Shown here: positions 18,106-26,570 of the stretch, piece after piece
Layout: each line of letters starts with the position of its first letter
Position numbering within the stretch: the first letter of the stretch is position 1
NCBI RefSeq assembly: GCF_014205675.1
Contig: NZ_JACIIX010000005.1
Location: forward strand, 104,214-168,213
Direction of reading: 5' to 3'
Length of the DNA stretch: 64,000 nucleotides
DNA from: Novispirillum itersonii
GTDB lineage: Bacteria > Pseudomonadota > Alphaproteobacteria > Rhodospirillales > Rhodospirillaceae
Notes under the pieces: generated by a model
The model's database searches: none
Told to the model about the DNA's origin: nothing
Seen by the model: the letters and a program-made list of their open reading frames with translations, nothing else
Translations under genes and position numbers: made by a program

Positions 18106-19235
18106 CGGGCAGCGGGGCTGTACGGCAGGACGAACACACCGTCTGCCGCCACCGGCAGCCATTTGGCGTAGTAATCGCGGATGTTGCGGTCCGGATCGAC
18201 ATCGCTGAACGCCTCGGGATACAGCTGCTTGGCGATGTACTGGGCATAAACGAAGTCAGACAGGGTGCGCGCCCCGCCATGGTACAGGGCATGGACCCCG
18301 GCATTTTTGACCGCCGGAAGATCCGACCAGCCCGGGCGCTTCAGGTACGCCGCCATCCGCTCGCGGGCCACCGCCGGATCAGCGCCGAAGCCGACCGTCA
18401 CCGCTTCCGGCTTGTTCAGCCATTCCGACCCGCACAGGAAGATCAGGTCCGGCTGCTGCGCCAGCACGTATTCCGGGCTGAGCGGCCCCCAGTTGCCGAT
18501 CTGTCCCTTGGCGATGTTCTGCCCGCCAAGCTGCTCGATCAGCGCCCCCCACATGGTGGTGCCGTAGGAATTACCGACCTGCGACGGCCCCTTCTGCGCC
18601 AGTTCGACATAGACCTTTTTGGTGGTCGGTCCGGCCTTGGCGATGCGGGCCTCGATATCCCGGAAGGCGTTCTTATAGTTTTCCGCCAGCGCCTGCGCCC
18701 GGTCCTCGGTGCCCAGCAGCTTGCCCAGCGCCAGCGTGGAGGTGACATGCTTCTCGATGGTCTGGGCGTTGTAATCCAGCACCACCACCGGAATCCCCGC
18801 CGCCTCGATCAGCTTCACGCCTTCTCCCAGCGCGTCATAGTTCCACGCCCCCAGGATCAGCAGATCCGGACTGGCGGCAATCACCTTCTCCACCGAGAAA
18901 GTGTTGTCCTCGGTATTGCCGATATCCGGCAGGGTGGTCAGCTTCGGGAAAACCTTGGCGTAGGCCTCAAACTGCCGGGGCCGCCAGTCTTTCCAGGTCG
19001 GCAGGGCCAGCGCCACCACCTTGTCCATGGCACCGGGGCCGCCGACCGCCAGATAATCCTCGTAATAAAAGCCCAGCGCCACCCGCTCCGGCACCTTCGG
19101 CACGGTGACGGTGCGCCCTTTCACATCGGTGACGGTGATGTCAGCAAGGGCGGGGCCGGTCAGGGCCGCACCGAACAGGAAGGCCCCGGCCAGCAGGCGG
19201 GCGGAAGCACGCAGAGCGGCAGAAAACATGCTCAT
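18102..19235 (-). CDS. Periplasmic iron-chelate ABC substrate-binding protein (TroA/FepB fold)
   Basis: 377 residues with a signal peptide (SARLLAGAFLFGAALTGPALA, cleaved after ALA). The mature part starts ITVTDVKGRTVTVPKVPERV, the classic opening of Fe3+-siderophore or haem binding proteins, and ASPDLLIL and AQQPDLIFL mark the two lobes. It delivers its ligand to the FecCD permease next door. The exact ligand is unknown. It lies behind the second copy of the duplicated small-protein cassette. Confidence 0.9.
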   Translation of the reverse strand: MSMFSAALRASARLLAGAFLFGAALTGPALADITVTDVKGRTVTVPKVPERVALGFYYEDYLAVGGPGAMDKVVALALPTWKDWRPRQFEAYAKVFPKLTTLPDIGNTEDNTFSVEKVIAASPDLLILGAWNYDALGEGVKLIEAAGIPVVVLDYNAQTIEKHVTSTLALGKLLGTEDRAQALAENYKNAFRDIEARIAKAGPTTKKVYVELAQKGPSQVGNSYGTTMWGALIEQLGGQNIAKGQIGNWGPLSPEYVLAQQPDLIFLCGSEWLNKPEAVTVGFGADPAVARERMAAYLKRPGWSDLPAVKNAGVHALYHGGARTLSDFVYAQYIAKQLYPEAFSDVDPDRNIRDYYAKWLPVAADGVFVLPYSPAAR

Positions 19236-19760
19236 GACGGAAATGCTCCGTGAAAACAGGGATGGGGTCCGCCGCCGGAGACACCCCGGCAGAACGGCGG
19301 ACGGATCACACAGTCATCACGAAAACAGGGGTGGCCCCCGCGCCGACAGCCGCAGCGGCGGCCCGGACGGGGCCGGGGTGCTGACCGCACTGTCCCACAG
19401 CCGCGCCACCACCGGGGTCCCCGGCAGGGGCAGCAGCACCGCCACCCGCAGCAGCAGCGGCCCGGCGGCACAGGCGGTCTGGCAGACCACGCCGCAGTCA
19501 TGCCGGGTCACTCCGCCGCCGGACTCAGGGCCAGCGGTCATCCCGGCATCGGTACACAGGATCAGGGCATCCTCGCCCAGCCCGATGCCCTGCGGCAGCA
19601 GCGGCCCGCCCAGCAACGCCTGAAACAGCAGCACGCAGACCGTTATCAAAACGGTCCACTGCGCTGTCAGGCTGCCCTGTGGCAGGCCATGCCGGGGCAG
19701 GCTGCGGGCAGAAAGGGGGGCGGATGCGGTCATCCCCCTGCTGTGCCATAACCGCGCCGG
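19236..19760 (-). repeat. Duplicated segment, copy 2
   Basis: Second copy of the cassette described at 15662-16195. It spans the small Cys-protein gene, the spacer and the ribosome-site hairpin (19237-19251), placed here before the ABC binding-protein gene. Differences are scattered single bases, and a few codons near the N-terminus differ more. Confidence 0.85.
19317..19733 (-). CDS. Small membrane/secreted Cys-containing protein, DUF2946-like (copy 2)
   Basis: 138 residues, closely related to 15746-16177: the same membrane segment (LTAQWTVLITVCVLLFQALL), CTDAG and HDCGVVCQTACAA cluster and an identical RLSARGPPLFS ending. Only the first 20 residues diverge. It is first in the binding protein-permease-ATPase operon. 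Function unknown; the conserved cysteines and iron-uptake context suggest metal handling. The AT-rich stretch at 19797-19830 upstream probably holds the operon promoter. Confidence 0.68.
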   Translation of the reverse strand: MTASAPLSARSLPRHGLPQGSLTAQWTVLITVCVLLFQALLGGPLLPQGIGLGEDALILCTDAGMTAGPESGGGVTRHDCGVVCQTACAAGPLLLRVAVLLPLPGTPVVARLWDSAVSTPAPSGPPLRLSARGPPLFS

Positions 19761-19794
19761 GCTGTCACGCCCCTTTCCCCCGTCGCAGCGCAGG

Positions 19795-19832
19795 GGAATT
19801 TATATTAAATTTTCACTATATATTATTCCTGC
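19795..19832. promoter_or_regulatory. AT-rich divergent promoter region
   Basis: A run such as TTTATATTAAATTTTCACTA stands out from the GC-rich surroundings, between the iron-uptake operon (minus) and the SMP-30-like gene (plus). Such blocks commonly hold promoters and iron-regulator sites, but no exact Fur or Irr consensus can be claimed. Confidence 0.4.
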
Positions 19833-19934
19833 CCCACCCGGACTTGACTCCCGCCGACAGTCCCCCATCCTGCCAGAGGTTTCCTTCGCCTGTCTTTTTC
19901 GCCCTCTCTAGTCACCGGACCGGATTACAGACCC

Positions 19935-21107
19935 ATGGCTTCACGTTCCCGCAGATTCAGACGGTATGGCTCCTCCCGCCGCAGGGGGCCGGGACGGATG
20001 CTGACACTGCTGGTTCTGGCCGTGCTGGGGGCCGGGGCGGCCTATCTGCTGCTGTGGCCGGTGCCGATCACGCCCCGGGCGTGGCAGGCCCCGGTGGATG
20101 CCGGATATAGCGGCCCCCATGCCGCCAACACCGGTCTGGCCGGGGTGCACCGCATCGGCCTTGGCGGGGCGGACGGGCCGGAACACATTGCCATCGGCCC
20201 GGATGGCCTGCCCTATGCCGCCGTCCATGACGGGCGGATCCTGCGGCTGGATCCGGCGGGCGGCCTGCCGCAGGAAGTGGCGGTCACCGGTGGCCGGGTG
20301 CTGGGCTTTGCCTTTGACCAGACCGGGCGGATCATCGCCGCCGATGCCCTGCGCGGGCTGGTCGCCATCAGCCCGGACGGCGTGGTGTCCCCGCTGCTGA
20401 CCCAGATCGGCCCCGGTGACCCGCTGATCTATCCCAACAGCGTTATCATCGCCGCCGAGGGGACGGTGTACTTCACCGCCTCCTCCACCCGGTTTGACCC
20501 GGCGCGCTGGGGCGGCACCTTCAACGCCAGCCTGCTGGATATTCTGGAACAGTCGGCCACCGGGCGGGTGCTGGCCTATTCCCCGGCAGATGGCCGGGTG
20601 CGGGTGGTGGCGCGGGGCTTAAGCTTCGCCAACGGCATCGCCCTGTCGGCGGACGGCACCCGTCTGCTGGTGGCGGAAACCGGGCGGTACCGCATCTGGT
20701 CAATCGACCCGAAGGCGCAGGCAGTGGATGTTTCCACCCTGCCGCCGGAGGGGGATGCCTCGGCACGGGTGCTGCTGGAGGACCTGCCCGGCTACCCCGA
20801 CAACCTGATGCGCGGCCGCGACGGGCGGACCTGGGTCGGCCTGACCAAGGCCCGCAGCCCGGTGATCGACCATCTGTCTGCCCTGCCGGAACTGCGGGCG
20901 GTGATCCTGCGCCTGCCGCGCAGCCTGTGGCCGGTGCCGCGCCCCTATGGCCATGTCTTCGCCTTTGATCCCGATGGCCGGGTGACGGCGGACCTTCAGG
21001 ACCCCGCCGGAGCGACCCCGGACACCAGCGGCGTCACCGAAAGCGGCGACCGGCTGTATCTGCAAAGCCTGACCGCTGACTTTGTCGGCTGGCGGCCTGC
21101 GCCTTAA
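19935..21107 (+). CDS. SMP-30/gluconolactonase or strictosidine synthase-like beta-propeller, membrane-anchored
   Basis: 390 residues. An Arg-rich start precedes one membrane helix (TLLVLAVLGAGAAYLLLW), so the rest is periplasmic. The propeller shows LGGADGPEHIAIGPDGLPYA, FANGIALSADGTRLLVAETG (a strictosidine-synthase-like repeat) and LPGYPDNLMRGRDGRTWVGL. These enzymes usually hydrolyse lactones or esters with a bound calcium; the substrate here is unknown. It is followed 35 nt on by the bicarbonate-transporter pair. Confidence 0.87.
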   Translation: MASRSRRFRRYGSSRRRGPGRMLTLLVLAVLGAGAAYLLLWPVPITPRAWQAPVDAGYSGPHAANTGLAGVHRIGLGGADGPEHIAIGPDGLPYAAVHDGRILRLDPAGGLPQEVAVTGGRVLGFAFDQTGRIIAADALRGLVAISPDGVVSPLLTQIGPGDPLIYPNSVIIAAEGTVYFTASSTRFDPARWGGTFNASLLDILEQSATGRVLAYSPADGRVRVVARGLSFANGIALSADGTRLLVAETGRYRIWSIDPKAQAVDVSTLPPEGDASARVLLEDLPGYPDNLMRGRDGRTWVGLTKARSPVIDHLSALPELRAVILRLPRSLWPVPRPYGHVFAFDPDGRVTADLQDPAGATPDTSGVTESGDRLYLQSLTADFVGWRPAP

Positions 21108-21142
21108 TCCCCCTCCCCTTCCTCTGCCAGCGGTGACCGCCG

Positions 21143-22129
21143 ATGATCGCCAGCCCTGCCGCCCTGCTGTCCCCCGTGATCCTGTTCTTCCTGCTGGGGG
21201 CCGTTGCCGCCTTTGCCCGGTCTGACCTGACGGTGCCGGAGGCGGTGGCCAAGGGCATTTCGCTGTATCTGATGGCCGCCATCGGCCTGAAGGGCGGCGT
21301 CGAGGTGGCGGTCAGCGGCTTTACCACCGATATGGCGCTGGCGGCGCTGGCCGGGCTGACGCTGTCGGTCCTGCTGCCAGTGCTGGCCTTTGCGCTGCTG
21401 CGCTCCTTCGGGCGGCTGGACCGCCTGAACGCCGGGGCGGTGGCGGCGCATTACGGCTCGGTGTCGGTGGTGACCTTTGTCACCGGGGTGGAGGTGTTGA
21501 CCACCGGCGGCATGCCCCCGGCGGGCTATATGGTGGCGGTGCTGGCGCTGATGGAGCTTCCGGCGATCATCGTCGGCCTGCTGCTGGCCCGGGGCCGGGG
21601 CGATGATGCCGGAGCCGGGGCCGGGGCGGGCGGCCAGTCCACCGGATCCCTGCTGCATGAAACCCTGCTGAACGGATCGGTGGTGCTGCTGGCCGGCAGT
21701 TTTGTGATCGGGCTGGTGATCGGCAAGCCCGGCTTTGCCACCATCGCCCCGGTATTTGAAACCGGCTTCCGGGGGGTACTGTGCCTGTTTCTGCTGGATA
21801 TGGGGCTGGTGGCCGCCCGCCGCCTGCGGCAGGCCCGGTCCCTGACCCTGCGGCTGGCCCTGCTGGGCATTGCCATGCCGGTGATCAACGGGGCGCTGGG
21901 GGTGGGGCTGGCGGCCCTGACCGGCCTGTCCCCCGGATCGGCGGCGGCGCTGGGGATGCTGGCCGCCAGTGCCTCCTATATCGCGGTTCCGGCGGCGCTG
22001 CGTCTGGCGCTGCCACAGGCTGACCCCGGCCTGTATCTGGCCATGTCGCTGGCGGTGACTTTCCCGTTTAACATCACGTTTGGCCTGCCGCTGTATATTT
22101 CCCTCGCCGTCTGGATGGTGCCCGCATGA
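21143..22129 (+). CDS. sbtA: SbtA-type sodium-dependent bicarbonate permease
   Basis: 328 residues, about ten membrane helices, beginning SPVILFFLLGAVAAFARSDL, with KGISLYLMAAIGLKGGVEV and HYGSVSVVTFVTGVEVL, both highly typical of the SbtA family. The protein imports HCO3- with Na+. It overlaps the following PII-like gene by 4 nt, the standard SbtA-SbtB arrangement in which SbtB gates the transporter. Outside cyanobacteria the pair is known in various proteobacteria, possibly supplying bicarbonate to carboxylases. Confidence 0.9.
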   Translation: MIASPAALLSPVILFFLLGAVAAFARSDLTVPEAVAKGISLYLMAAIGLKGGVEVAVSGFTTDMALAALAGLTLSVLLPVLAFALLRSFGRLDRLNAGAVAAHYGSVSVVTFVTGVEVLTTGGMPPAGYMVAVLALMELPAIIVGLLLARGRGDDAGAGAGAGGQSTGSLLHETLLNGSVVLLAGSFVIGLVIGKPGFATIAPVFETGFRGVLCLFLLDMGLVAARRLRQARSLTLRLALLGIAMPVINGALGVGLAALTGLSPGSAAALGMLAASASYIAVPAALRLALPQADPGLYLAMSLAVTFPFNITFGLPLYISLAVWMVPA

Positions 22130-22437
22130 CGACCACGACCCTTCGCCGCAAAGTCGAAATTCTGGTGGACTCCCCGCTGGTGCCGCGCATTGCCGCCACC
22201 GCCGCCGGGGTTGGCGTCACCGCCTATACGCTGGTGCCGACCCTCGGCGGGGCCGGGCATGGCGGGGAATGGAGCGACGATCAGGTGACCGGCGCTGATT
22301 CCAAAGTGATTTTCACCACCGTCACCACCGAAGAGAAAGCCGCCGCCCTGACCGATGCCCTGACCCCGCTGCTGGAAAGCCACGGCCTGCTGCTGCTGAT
22401 CAGCACCGTCGAGGTGGTGCGCGCCCAAAAGTTCTGA
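22126..22437 (+). CDS. sbtB: SbtB-like PII signalling protein
   Basis: 103 residues with a PII-like ferredoxin fold: RKVEILVDSPLVPRI, then TAYTLVPTLGGAGHGGEW in the T-loop position and VIFTTVTTEEKAAALTDAL. SbtB proteins bind adenyl nucleotides and regulate SbtA. The C-terminus ends ...VEVVRAQKF, without the CGxxxC redox loop found in some SbtB proteins. Coupled translation with sbtA supports the assignment. Confidence 0.85.
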   Translation: MTTTTLRRKVEILVDSPLVPRIAATAAGVGVTAYTLVPTLGGAGHGGEWSDDQVTGADSKVIFTTVTTEEKAAALTDALTPLLESHGLLLLISTVEVVRAQKF

Positions 22438-22485
22438 AAACCGGAGTTCTGAAGACCGGAGTTCTGAAATCCGCCGCGGCGCGCC

Positions 22486-23100
22486 CTACGCCCCCGCGCT
22501 GAAGCGGCGCTGGCTGTAGGCGGTCAGGGCCGCCGCCCCGGCCTCAGGCGGCAACAGGCCATCCAGATGCAGGCAGGCCAGCCCGTGCACCAGCGCCCAT
22601 GCCTCCGCCGCCGCCTGCCGCAGGGTTTCCTCCGGGGCCAGCGGTGCGGTCTCAAGGCACTGCATCAGCAGCCCGAAAGCCTGCCCGGCCGGGTTGCTGG
22701 CATCGGCGGCCTCCACCGCCACCCGCCCCGGCCCGCCGCTGCCGAACATCAGCCGGAACAGACCGGTGTTGGCTCCGGCAAAGGCCAGATAGGCCCGCCC
22801 CGCCGCCGCCAGCCGCTGCGGCCCGGCCGGATCCGCCGCCCCCACCGTAACTGTCCCCACCGCCCCTGTCAGGGTGGCGGCAAACTGCCGGAACCCCTCC
22901 GCCGCAATCGCCGCCACCAGAGCCTGCTTATCCGGATAATGGCGGTACACCGCACTGGCGCTGACCCCCAGCCCCCGCGCCAGTTCCCGCAGGCTGACCG
23001 CCTCCAGCCGTCCGGCGGCCACCATCGCCAGCCCGTCGCGCAGCAGCGCCCCTTTCAGGTCACCGTGATGATAGGTTTCCCGCGTCATATCCTGCGTCAT
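22486..23100 (-). CDS. TetR/AcrR-family regulator (WHG-domain type)
   Basis: 204 residues. The TYHHGDLKGALL start, LRELARGLGVSASAVYRHYP helix-turn-helix and KQALVAAIAAEGF identify a TetR regulator of the group with a TetR_C_33/WHG ligand domain. ATG 23100 or 23088 could start it. It is divergent from the DUF2214 membrane gene, with an inverted repeat between them, and is likely to repress that gene and itself. Confidence 0.9.
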   Translation of the reverse strand: MTQDMTRETYHHGDLKGALLRDGLAMVAAGRLEAVSLRELARGLGVSASAVYRHYPDKQALVAAIAAEGFRQFAATLTGAVGTVTVGAADPAGPQRLAAAGRAYLAFAGANTGLFRLMFGSGGPGRVAVEAADASNPAGQAFGLLMQCLETAPLAPEETLRQAAAEAWALVHGLACLHLDGLLPPEAGAAALTAYSQRRFSAGA

Positions 23101-23126
23101 ATGTTGACACCGTTCTCATTAGAGCC

Positions 23127-23151
23127 GATATGTAATCATCGTTCACATATC
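23127..23151. promoter_or_regulatory. Putative TetR operator
   Basis: GATATGT (23127-23133) and ACATATC (23145-23151) are perfect inverted arms separated by 11 nt, midway between the divergent TetR and DUF2214 genes. Spacing and position fit a TetR-dimer site. Confidence 0.5.
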
Positions 23152-23196
23152 GGGTTCCGCCCGCCGCCGCAAGCCCCGCCTGCCGGAGAAACCGCC

Positions 23197-23631
23197 ATGA
23201 AAGACCTGCTGCTGGCCGCCGGTCATCACCTTGCCGCCTTCACCCTTGTCGCTGCCCTCGGCGCTCAGGCGTTGCTGCTGCGCCTGCCGCTGCGGCCGGA
23301 CACCCTGCGCCTGCTGGCCCGCACCGACCTTGTGTATGGCGTGGCGGCAGCGGCGGTGCTGGGGCTGGGTGGCTGCCGGGTGATGTGGGATGGCACTGCC
23401 AAGGGGGCCGCCTTTTACGCCGCCAGCCCGCTGTTCTGGGCCAAGCTGGCGGTATTTGCCGCCGTCGGCCTGCTGTCGGTATTCCCGACCCTGCGCTTCC
23501 GCCGCTGGGCCCGCCAGCCACAGGCCATACCGCCGGAACAGGCCGCCAGCGTCCGCCGCTGCGTCATGGCGGAACTGGCGCTGCTGCCGCTGCTGCCCAT
23601 CCTGGCGGCGGCCCTTGCCCGCTCCGGCTGA
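23197..23631 (+). CDS. DUF2214 family membrane protein
   Basis: 144 residues, four membrane helices, with HHLAAFTLVAALGAQALLLR at the start, RTDLVYGVAAAAVLGLGG, and a central KGAAFYAASPLFWAKLAVF: the DUF2214 pattern (predicted membrane protein, function unknown). ATG 23197 is chosen for the GGAG site 10 nt upstream. Probably controlled by the divergent TetR protein. Confidence 0.85.
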   Translation: MKDLLLAAGHHLAAFTLVAALGAQALLLRLPLRPDTLRLLARTDLVYGVAAAAVLGLGGCRVMWDGTAKGAAFYAASPLFWAKLAVFAAVGLLSVFPTLRFRRWARQPQAIPPEQAASVRRCVMAELALLPLLPILAAALARSG

Positions 23632-23661
23632 CCCTGTAAGGGACCAAAGAGTCCCGCCCGC

Positions 23662-24309
23662 TCAGGCGGCAGAAATAACCCACGCCGTCACCATGCCGTC
23701 GAGCAGCGGCACCGCCTCCAGCCGCCACGTCCCGGCCATGGCGGACAGGATCCGGTCCAGTCCCGCACGGTCCACCACCCGCGCCGGGGTCCGGGTGGCC
23801 GCCCACAGCAGCAGCCACCCGCCCCCTCCGGCTCCCCCTCCGGACTGCACCAGCCAGCGCAGGGCGTGGCGCAGGGTCATCCGGGCCGATGGCTCCACCA
23901 GCAGCAGCTGCCCGCCCGGAGCCAGCCGGGCCAGCAGCTGCCGCAACGCCGCCGCCCGGTCCGGCACCACCGCCAGCAGAGACCCCGCCGACACCACCGA
24001 TACCGGATCCCACCCGGTCAGATCCTCCAGCGCTGCGGTGCGGAACCGCAGCCGCCGCAGCCGGATCAGCGCATCATTGGCCGGGTGCAGGGCCGCCGCC
24101 GCGATCATCGCCGGATCGCGGTCAACGGCGGTGACGGTGTAGCCCCGGACCACCGCCAGCCGCGCCAGCAGCCCGGGGCCACAGCCGACATCCAGCCACG
24201 CCGCCCCGTCGGCCCCCGGCGGCAGCAGCGCCACTGCCCGGCGGTGCAGGTCTTCGTAAAACCCCGCCGCCTGCACCCGCCGGAACAGCGCCGCCGCCAG
24301 CCAGCCCAT
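23662..24309 (-). CDS. Class I SAM-dependent methyltransferase
   Basis: 215 residues with the SAM-binding motif LDVGCGPGLLARLA, VDRDPAMI as the acidic loop, and LAPGGQLLLVEPS as the later strand of the Rossmann core. Substrate unknown. Its ATG overlaps the stop of the upstream membrane-protein gene (ATGA), so the two are coupled and may act in one pathway. Confidence 0.86.
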   Translation of the reverse strand: MGWLAAALFRRVQAAGFYEDLHRRAVALLPPGADGAAWLDVGCGPGLLARLAVVRGYTVTAVDRDPAMIAAAALHPANDALIRLRRLRFRTAALEDLTGWDPVSVVSAGSLLAVVPDRAAALRQLLARLAPGGQLLLVEPSARMTLRHALRWLVQSGGGAGGGGWLLLWAATRTPARVVDRAGLDRILSAMAGTWRLEAVPLLDGMVTAWVISAA

Positions 24310-24767
24310 CAGGCCCCGGCCTTGCTGTCATCCGCCTGCGGCCAGCACAGCAGCAGGACCACCACAAAGATCACCGGCAGGAACGACGCGGTGCTGACCT
24401 GCGCCAGCGTCACCGCCCCGGCCAGCAGGAAGCGCAGGGTGACCAGCCAGTCCAGTGCCTGAATCACCACCATCGCCCCGATCCACGGCCGCGCCGCCGC
24501 CGGATTGCGGGCCGCCAGCCCCATGCCATAGGCGAAGGCCAGAAACCGCGCCGCCATCATGCCAAACAGCCAATCTGCCCAGCCGGGGGCCGGAGAAAAC
24601 CCCAGCACCGCCGCTGTCTGCGCCGGGGCGATCAGAAACCCCAGCCCCAGCACCGCCTGCACGGCGGCAATCCCCCACAGGGTGACGGTCAGCACCCGGG
24701 CCCGGCGCAACGGGCGCACGGGCACGGTCACGGATGCGCCCGGCATCCGGTTCAAACGTGGTGTCAT
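24309..24767 (-). CDS. Four-helix membrane protein of unknown function
   Basis: 152 residues. Helices are visible at VLTVTLWGIAAVQAVLGLGF, WLFGMMAARFLAFAYGMGLA, WIGAMVVIQALDWLVTLRFL and FLPVIFVVVLLLC. No family is confidently recognised. It lies divergent from an HxlR regulator, with a palindrome between, and upstream of the coupled methyltransferase. The most likely start is ATG 24767. Confidence 0.75.
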   Translation of the reverse strand: MTPRLNRMPGASVTVPVRPLRRARVLTVTLWGIAAVQAVLGLGFLIAPAQTAAVLGFSPAPGWADWLFGMMAARFLAFAYGMGLAARNPAAARPWIGAMVVIQALDWLVTLRFLLAGAVTLAQVSTASFLPVIFVVVLLLCWPQADDSKAGA

Positions 24768-24866
24768 GATGTGGTGTATCCCCTTACAGCCCCGGCCAAC
24801 GGGCCCGATGCCCCCCCGACGCTGCCAGTGCCGGAACTGTAGACTTTTGACTTTGCGGCGGGAAGG

Positions 24867-24884
24867 AGTTACTTTTTGGTAACT
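24867..24884. promoter_or_regulatory. Putative HxlR operator
   Basis: AGTTAC (24867-24872) and GTAACT (24879-24884) form a perfect inverted repeat with a 6-nt TTTTTG spacer. This is very like the AC-rich short palindromes bound by HxlR-type regulators, and it sits between the regulator gene and the divergent membrane-protein operon. Confidence 0.55.
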
Positions 24885-24940
24885 ATTGGAAAAATCACTA
24901 CTTTTCCCCAGAAAAGTGGTCCGCCCCGCCGGAGGCCACA

Positions 24941-25318
24941 ATGCCGCCCGAGTCAGCCGCCCCCACGCCCTCCTCCTCCTCCGACGTTCTGCCTGCTGCC
25001 GTCGGCCCCTGCCAGCCGGACTGTCCGGTGGCACGGGCTGCCCGCATTCTCGATGGCCGCTGGACCACCCGCATCCTGCGCGATCTGCTGGGCGGCACCC
25101 GCCGGTACTCCGAGCTGTTGCACTCCCTGTCCGGGATCAGCCCGAAGGTGCTGTCGCAGCGGCTGCGCCTGCTGGAGCAGGAAGGGATCATCCACAAGAC
25201 CACCACTCCGACGGTCCCGCCCCGCACCGATTACAGCCTGACCCCGCTGGGGGAACAGGTCCGCCCGGTGGTGGAGGCGATGGCGGTGTTCGGGAACAGA
25301 CTTCAGGATCCGTCCTGA
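24941..25318 (+). CDS. HxlR-family winged-helix regulator
   Basis: 125 residues: CPVARAARILDGRWTTRILR, DLLGGTRRYSELLHSLSGIS and LSQRLRLLEQEGII, the standard HxlR domain. The N-terminal Cys of PDCPVARA is the residue that senses electrophiles or oxidants in some members. It probably controls the divergent membrane-protein/methyltransferase pair through the palindrome at 24867. Confidence 0.92.
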   Translation: MPPESAAPTPSSSSDVLPAAVGPCQPDCPVARAARILDGRWTTRILRDLLGGTRRYSELLHSLSGISPKVLSQRLRLLEQEGIIHKTTTPTVPPRTDYSLTPLGEQVRPVVEAMAVFGNRLQDPS

Positions 25319-25335
25319 CGTTCTGATCTGATCCG

Positions 25336-26217
25336 TCAGTCCCAGCGGAGGATCCGGCGGTAGGCATACCATGTGGCATGCCCCAGCAGCGGCAGCGTCA
25401 CCATCAGGCCCAGAAAGCCGGTCAGCAGGCCCAGCACCGTCAGGGCGGTGATGATCGCCGCCCACAGCAGCATCGGCCCCGGATTGGCCAGCACCGCCAG
25501 CCCGCTGAGGTATCCGGCGGCAAAGGCATCCACCTTGCGATCCAGCAGCAGCGGCAGGCTGAAGGCGGAGAAGGTGAAGCCGATCACCGCCATCACCCCG
25601 CCGACCCCGGTGCCGACCGCCAGAAACAGCAGCCCGTCCGGGGTCAGCAGGGCCTCCAGCGTGGCATGCCACGTCAGCGAGGTATAGGGGAAGAACAGCG
25701 CGAAGATCAGGGCGGCGATCCGCACCCAGATCATCATGAACAGCATCAGCAGCAGCCCGGCGGTGATGACATGGAAGCTGTTGGCCTGCCACGCGTTCAG
25801 CGCCCGCCACAGCGACGGTGGGCGGCCCTGCTCGGCATCGCGCGACAGGGCGTAAAACCCCAGCGCCAGCAGCGGCGCCACCAGCAGGAACCCGGCGATC
25901 ATCGGGGTGATCAGATACAGCATCCCCAGCGCCTTCAGCCCGAAGGCCAGCCCGTAGCCGATGGCGACAAACACCGCGCCATAGGCGGTGCTGCGGCCCG
26001 GATGCCGCAGATAATCGCGCCAGCCCAGCCGCAGCCAGCCCCAGACATCGGCGGTGCTGATCAGCATCACACGGTCACCGTAGGGCAACATGTTCAGGCT
26101 GCGGCGCTTATCCGCCGCCTGCCGGGCCGCGGCGGACGCAGCACCGGACGCAGCACTGGAAGCAGCACTGGAAGGCGTGTCAGGGGCAGTGTCAGGGGCA
26201 GTATCAGGAGCTGTCAT
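25336..26217 (-). CDS. DUF2189 membrane protein
   Basis: 293 residues: an Ala/Asp-rich N-terminus, then six or seven membrane helices with WGWLRLGWRDYLRHPGRSTA, FLLVAPLLALGFYALSRDAE and PLLLDRKVDAFAA, the DUF2189 hallmarks. These proteins often sit near cytochrome oxidase or CysZ-type genes, but the role is unknown. The start of about 30 residues is a low-complexity tract (DTAPDTAPDTPSS). Confidence 0.86.
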   Translation of the reverse strand: MTAPDTAPDTAPDTPSSAASSAASGAASAAARQAADKRRSLNMLPYGDRVMLISTADVWGWLRLGWRDYLRHPGRSTAYGAVFVAIGYGLAFGLKALGMLYLITPMIAGFLLVAPLLALGFYALSRDAEQGRPPSLWRALNAWQANSFHVITAGLLLMLFMMIWVRIAALIFALFFPYTSLTWHATLEALLTPDGLLFLAVGTGVGGVMAVIGFTFSAFSLPLLLDRKVDAFAAGYLSGLAVLANPGPMLLWAAIITALTVLGLLTGFLGLMVTLPLLGHATWYAYRRILRWD

Positions 26218-26557
26218 GGCGGGTCATCCCAACCGGGGCACCGGCTCCATTATGGAACCGTTCTACAGTACAGCAAGCAGGCATCGGGCCATCGCGGTCG
26301 ACTCCCCTAAACTTTGCAGGGTATCCCTCCCCCCGGCCTCAGGGACCAAAGCCGAAAAGAGTAATCATTTTAATGGAGCAACGGGTATGATATGAGGGCG
26401 CCGGTCATGGGCCGTGGCGCGGCTTAAGGCCCGGCCCCACCACAGGCGGTCCGTCCGGAACAGTGGCAGCAGAGATGCCGGGAACCATGCCACACGAGCG
26501 AAAGGCCACCATGATCAGCACCATAAAGAGCATGCCGTCTGTCAGGGGCCCTGCACT
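26218..26557. other. Intergenic region with a likely minus-strand promoter
   Basis: No long gene. On the minus strand TTGCTG (26271-26276) and CATAAT (26249-26254) are 16 nt apart, a reasonable sigma-70-type promoter for the DUF2189 gene. An AT-rich patch at 26353-26396 may promote the nucleotidyltransferase gene. A 19-codon open frame (26511-26570) overlaps that gene's start. Confidence 0.45.
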
Positions 26558-26570
26558 GTGTCAGCACTGA
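26511..26570 (+). CDS. Possible 19-residue leader ORF
   Basis: ATG 26511 follows AAAGG at a good distance and reads MISTIKSMPSVRGPALCQH to a TGA. The proposed GTG start of the nucleotidyltransferase (26558) lies inside it in another frame. It could couple translation of the two, or simply be chance; there is no family support. Confidence 0.25.
   Translation: MISTIKSMPSVRGPALCQH

Noticed and set aside
22440..22480. Short direct repeats GGAGTTCTGAA after sbtB as a regulatory array
   Set aside because: Only three tiny copies of about 16 bp lie between converging genes; more probably simple-sequence slippage.
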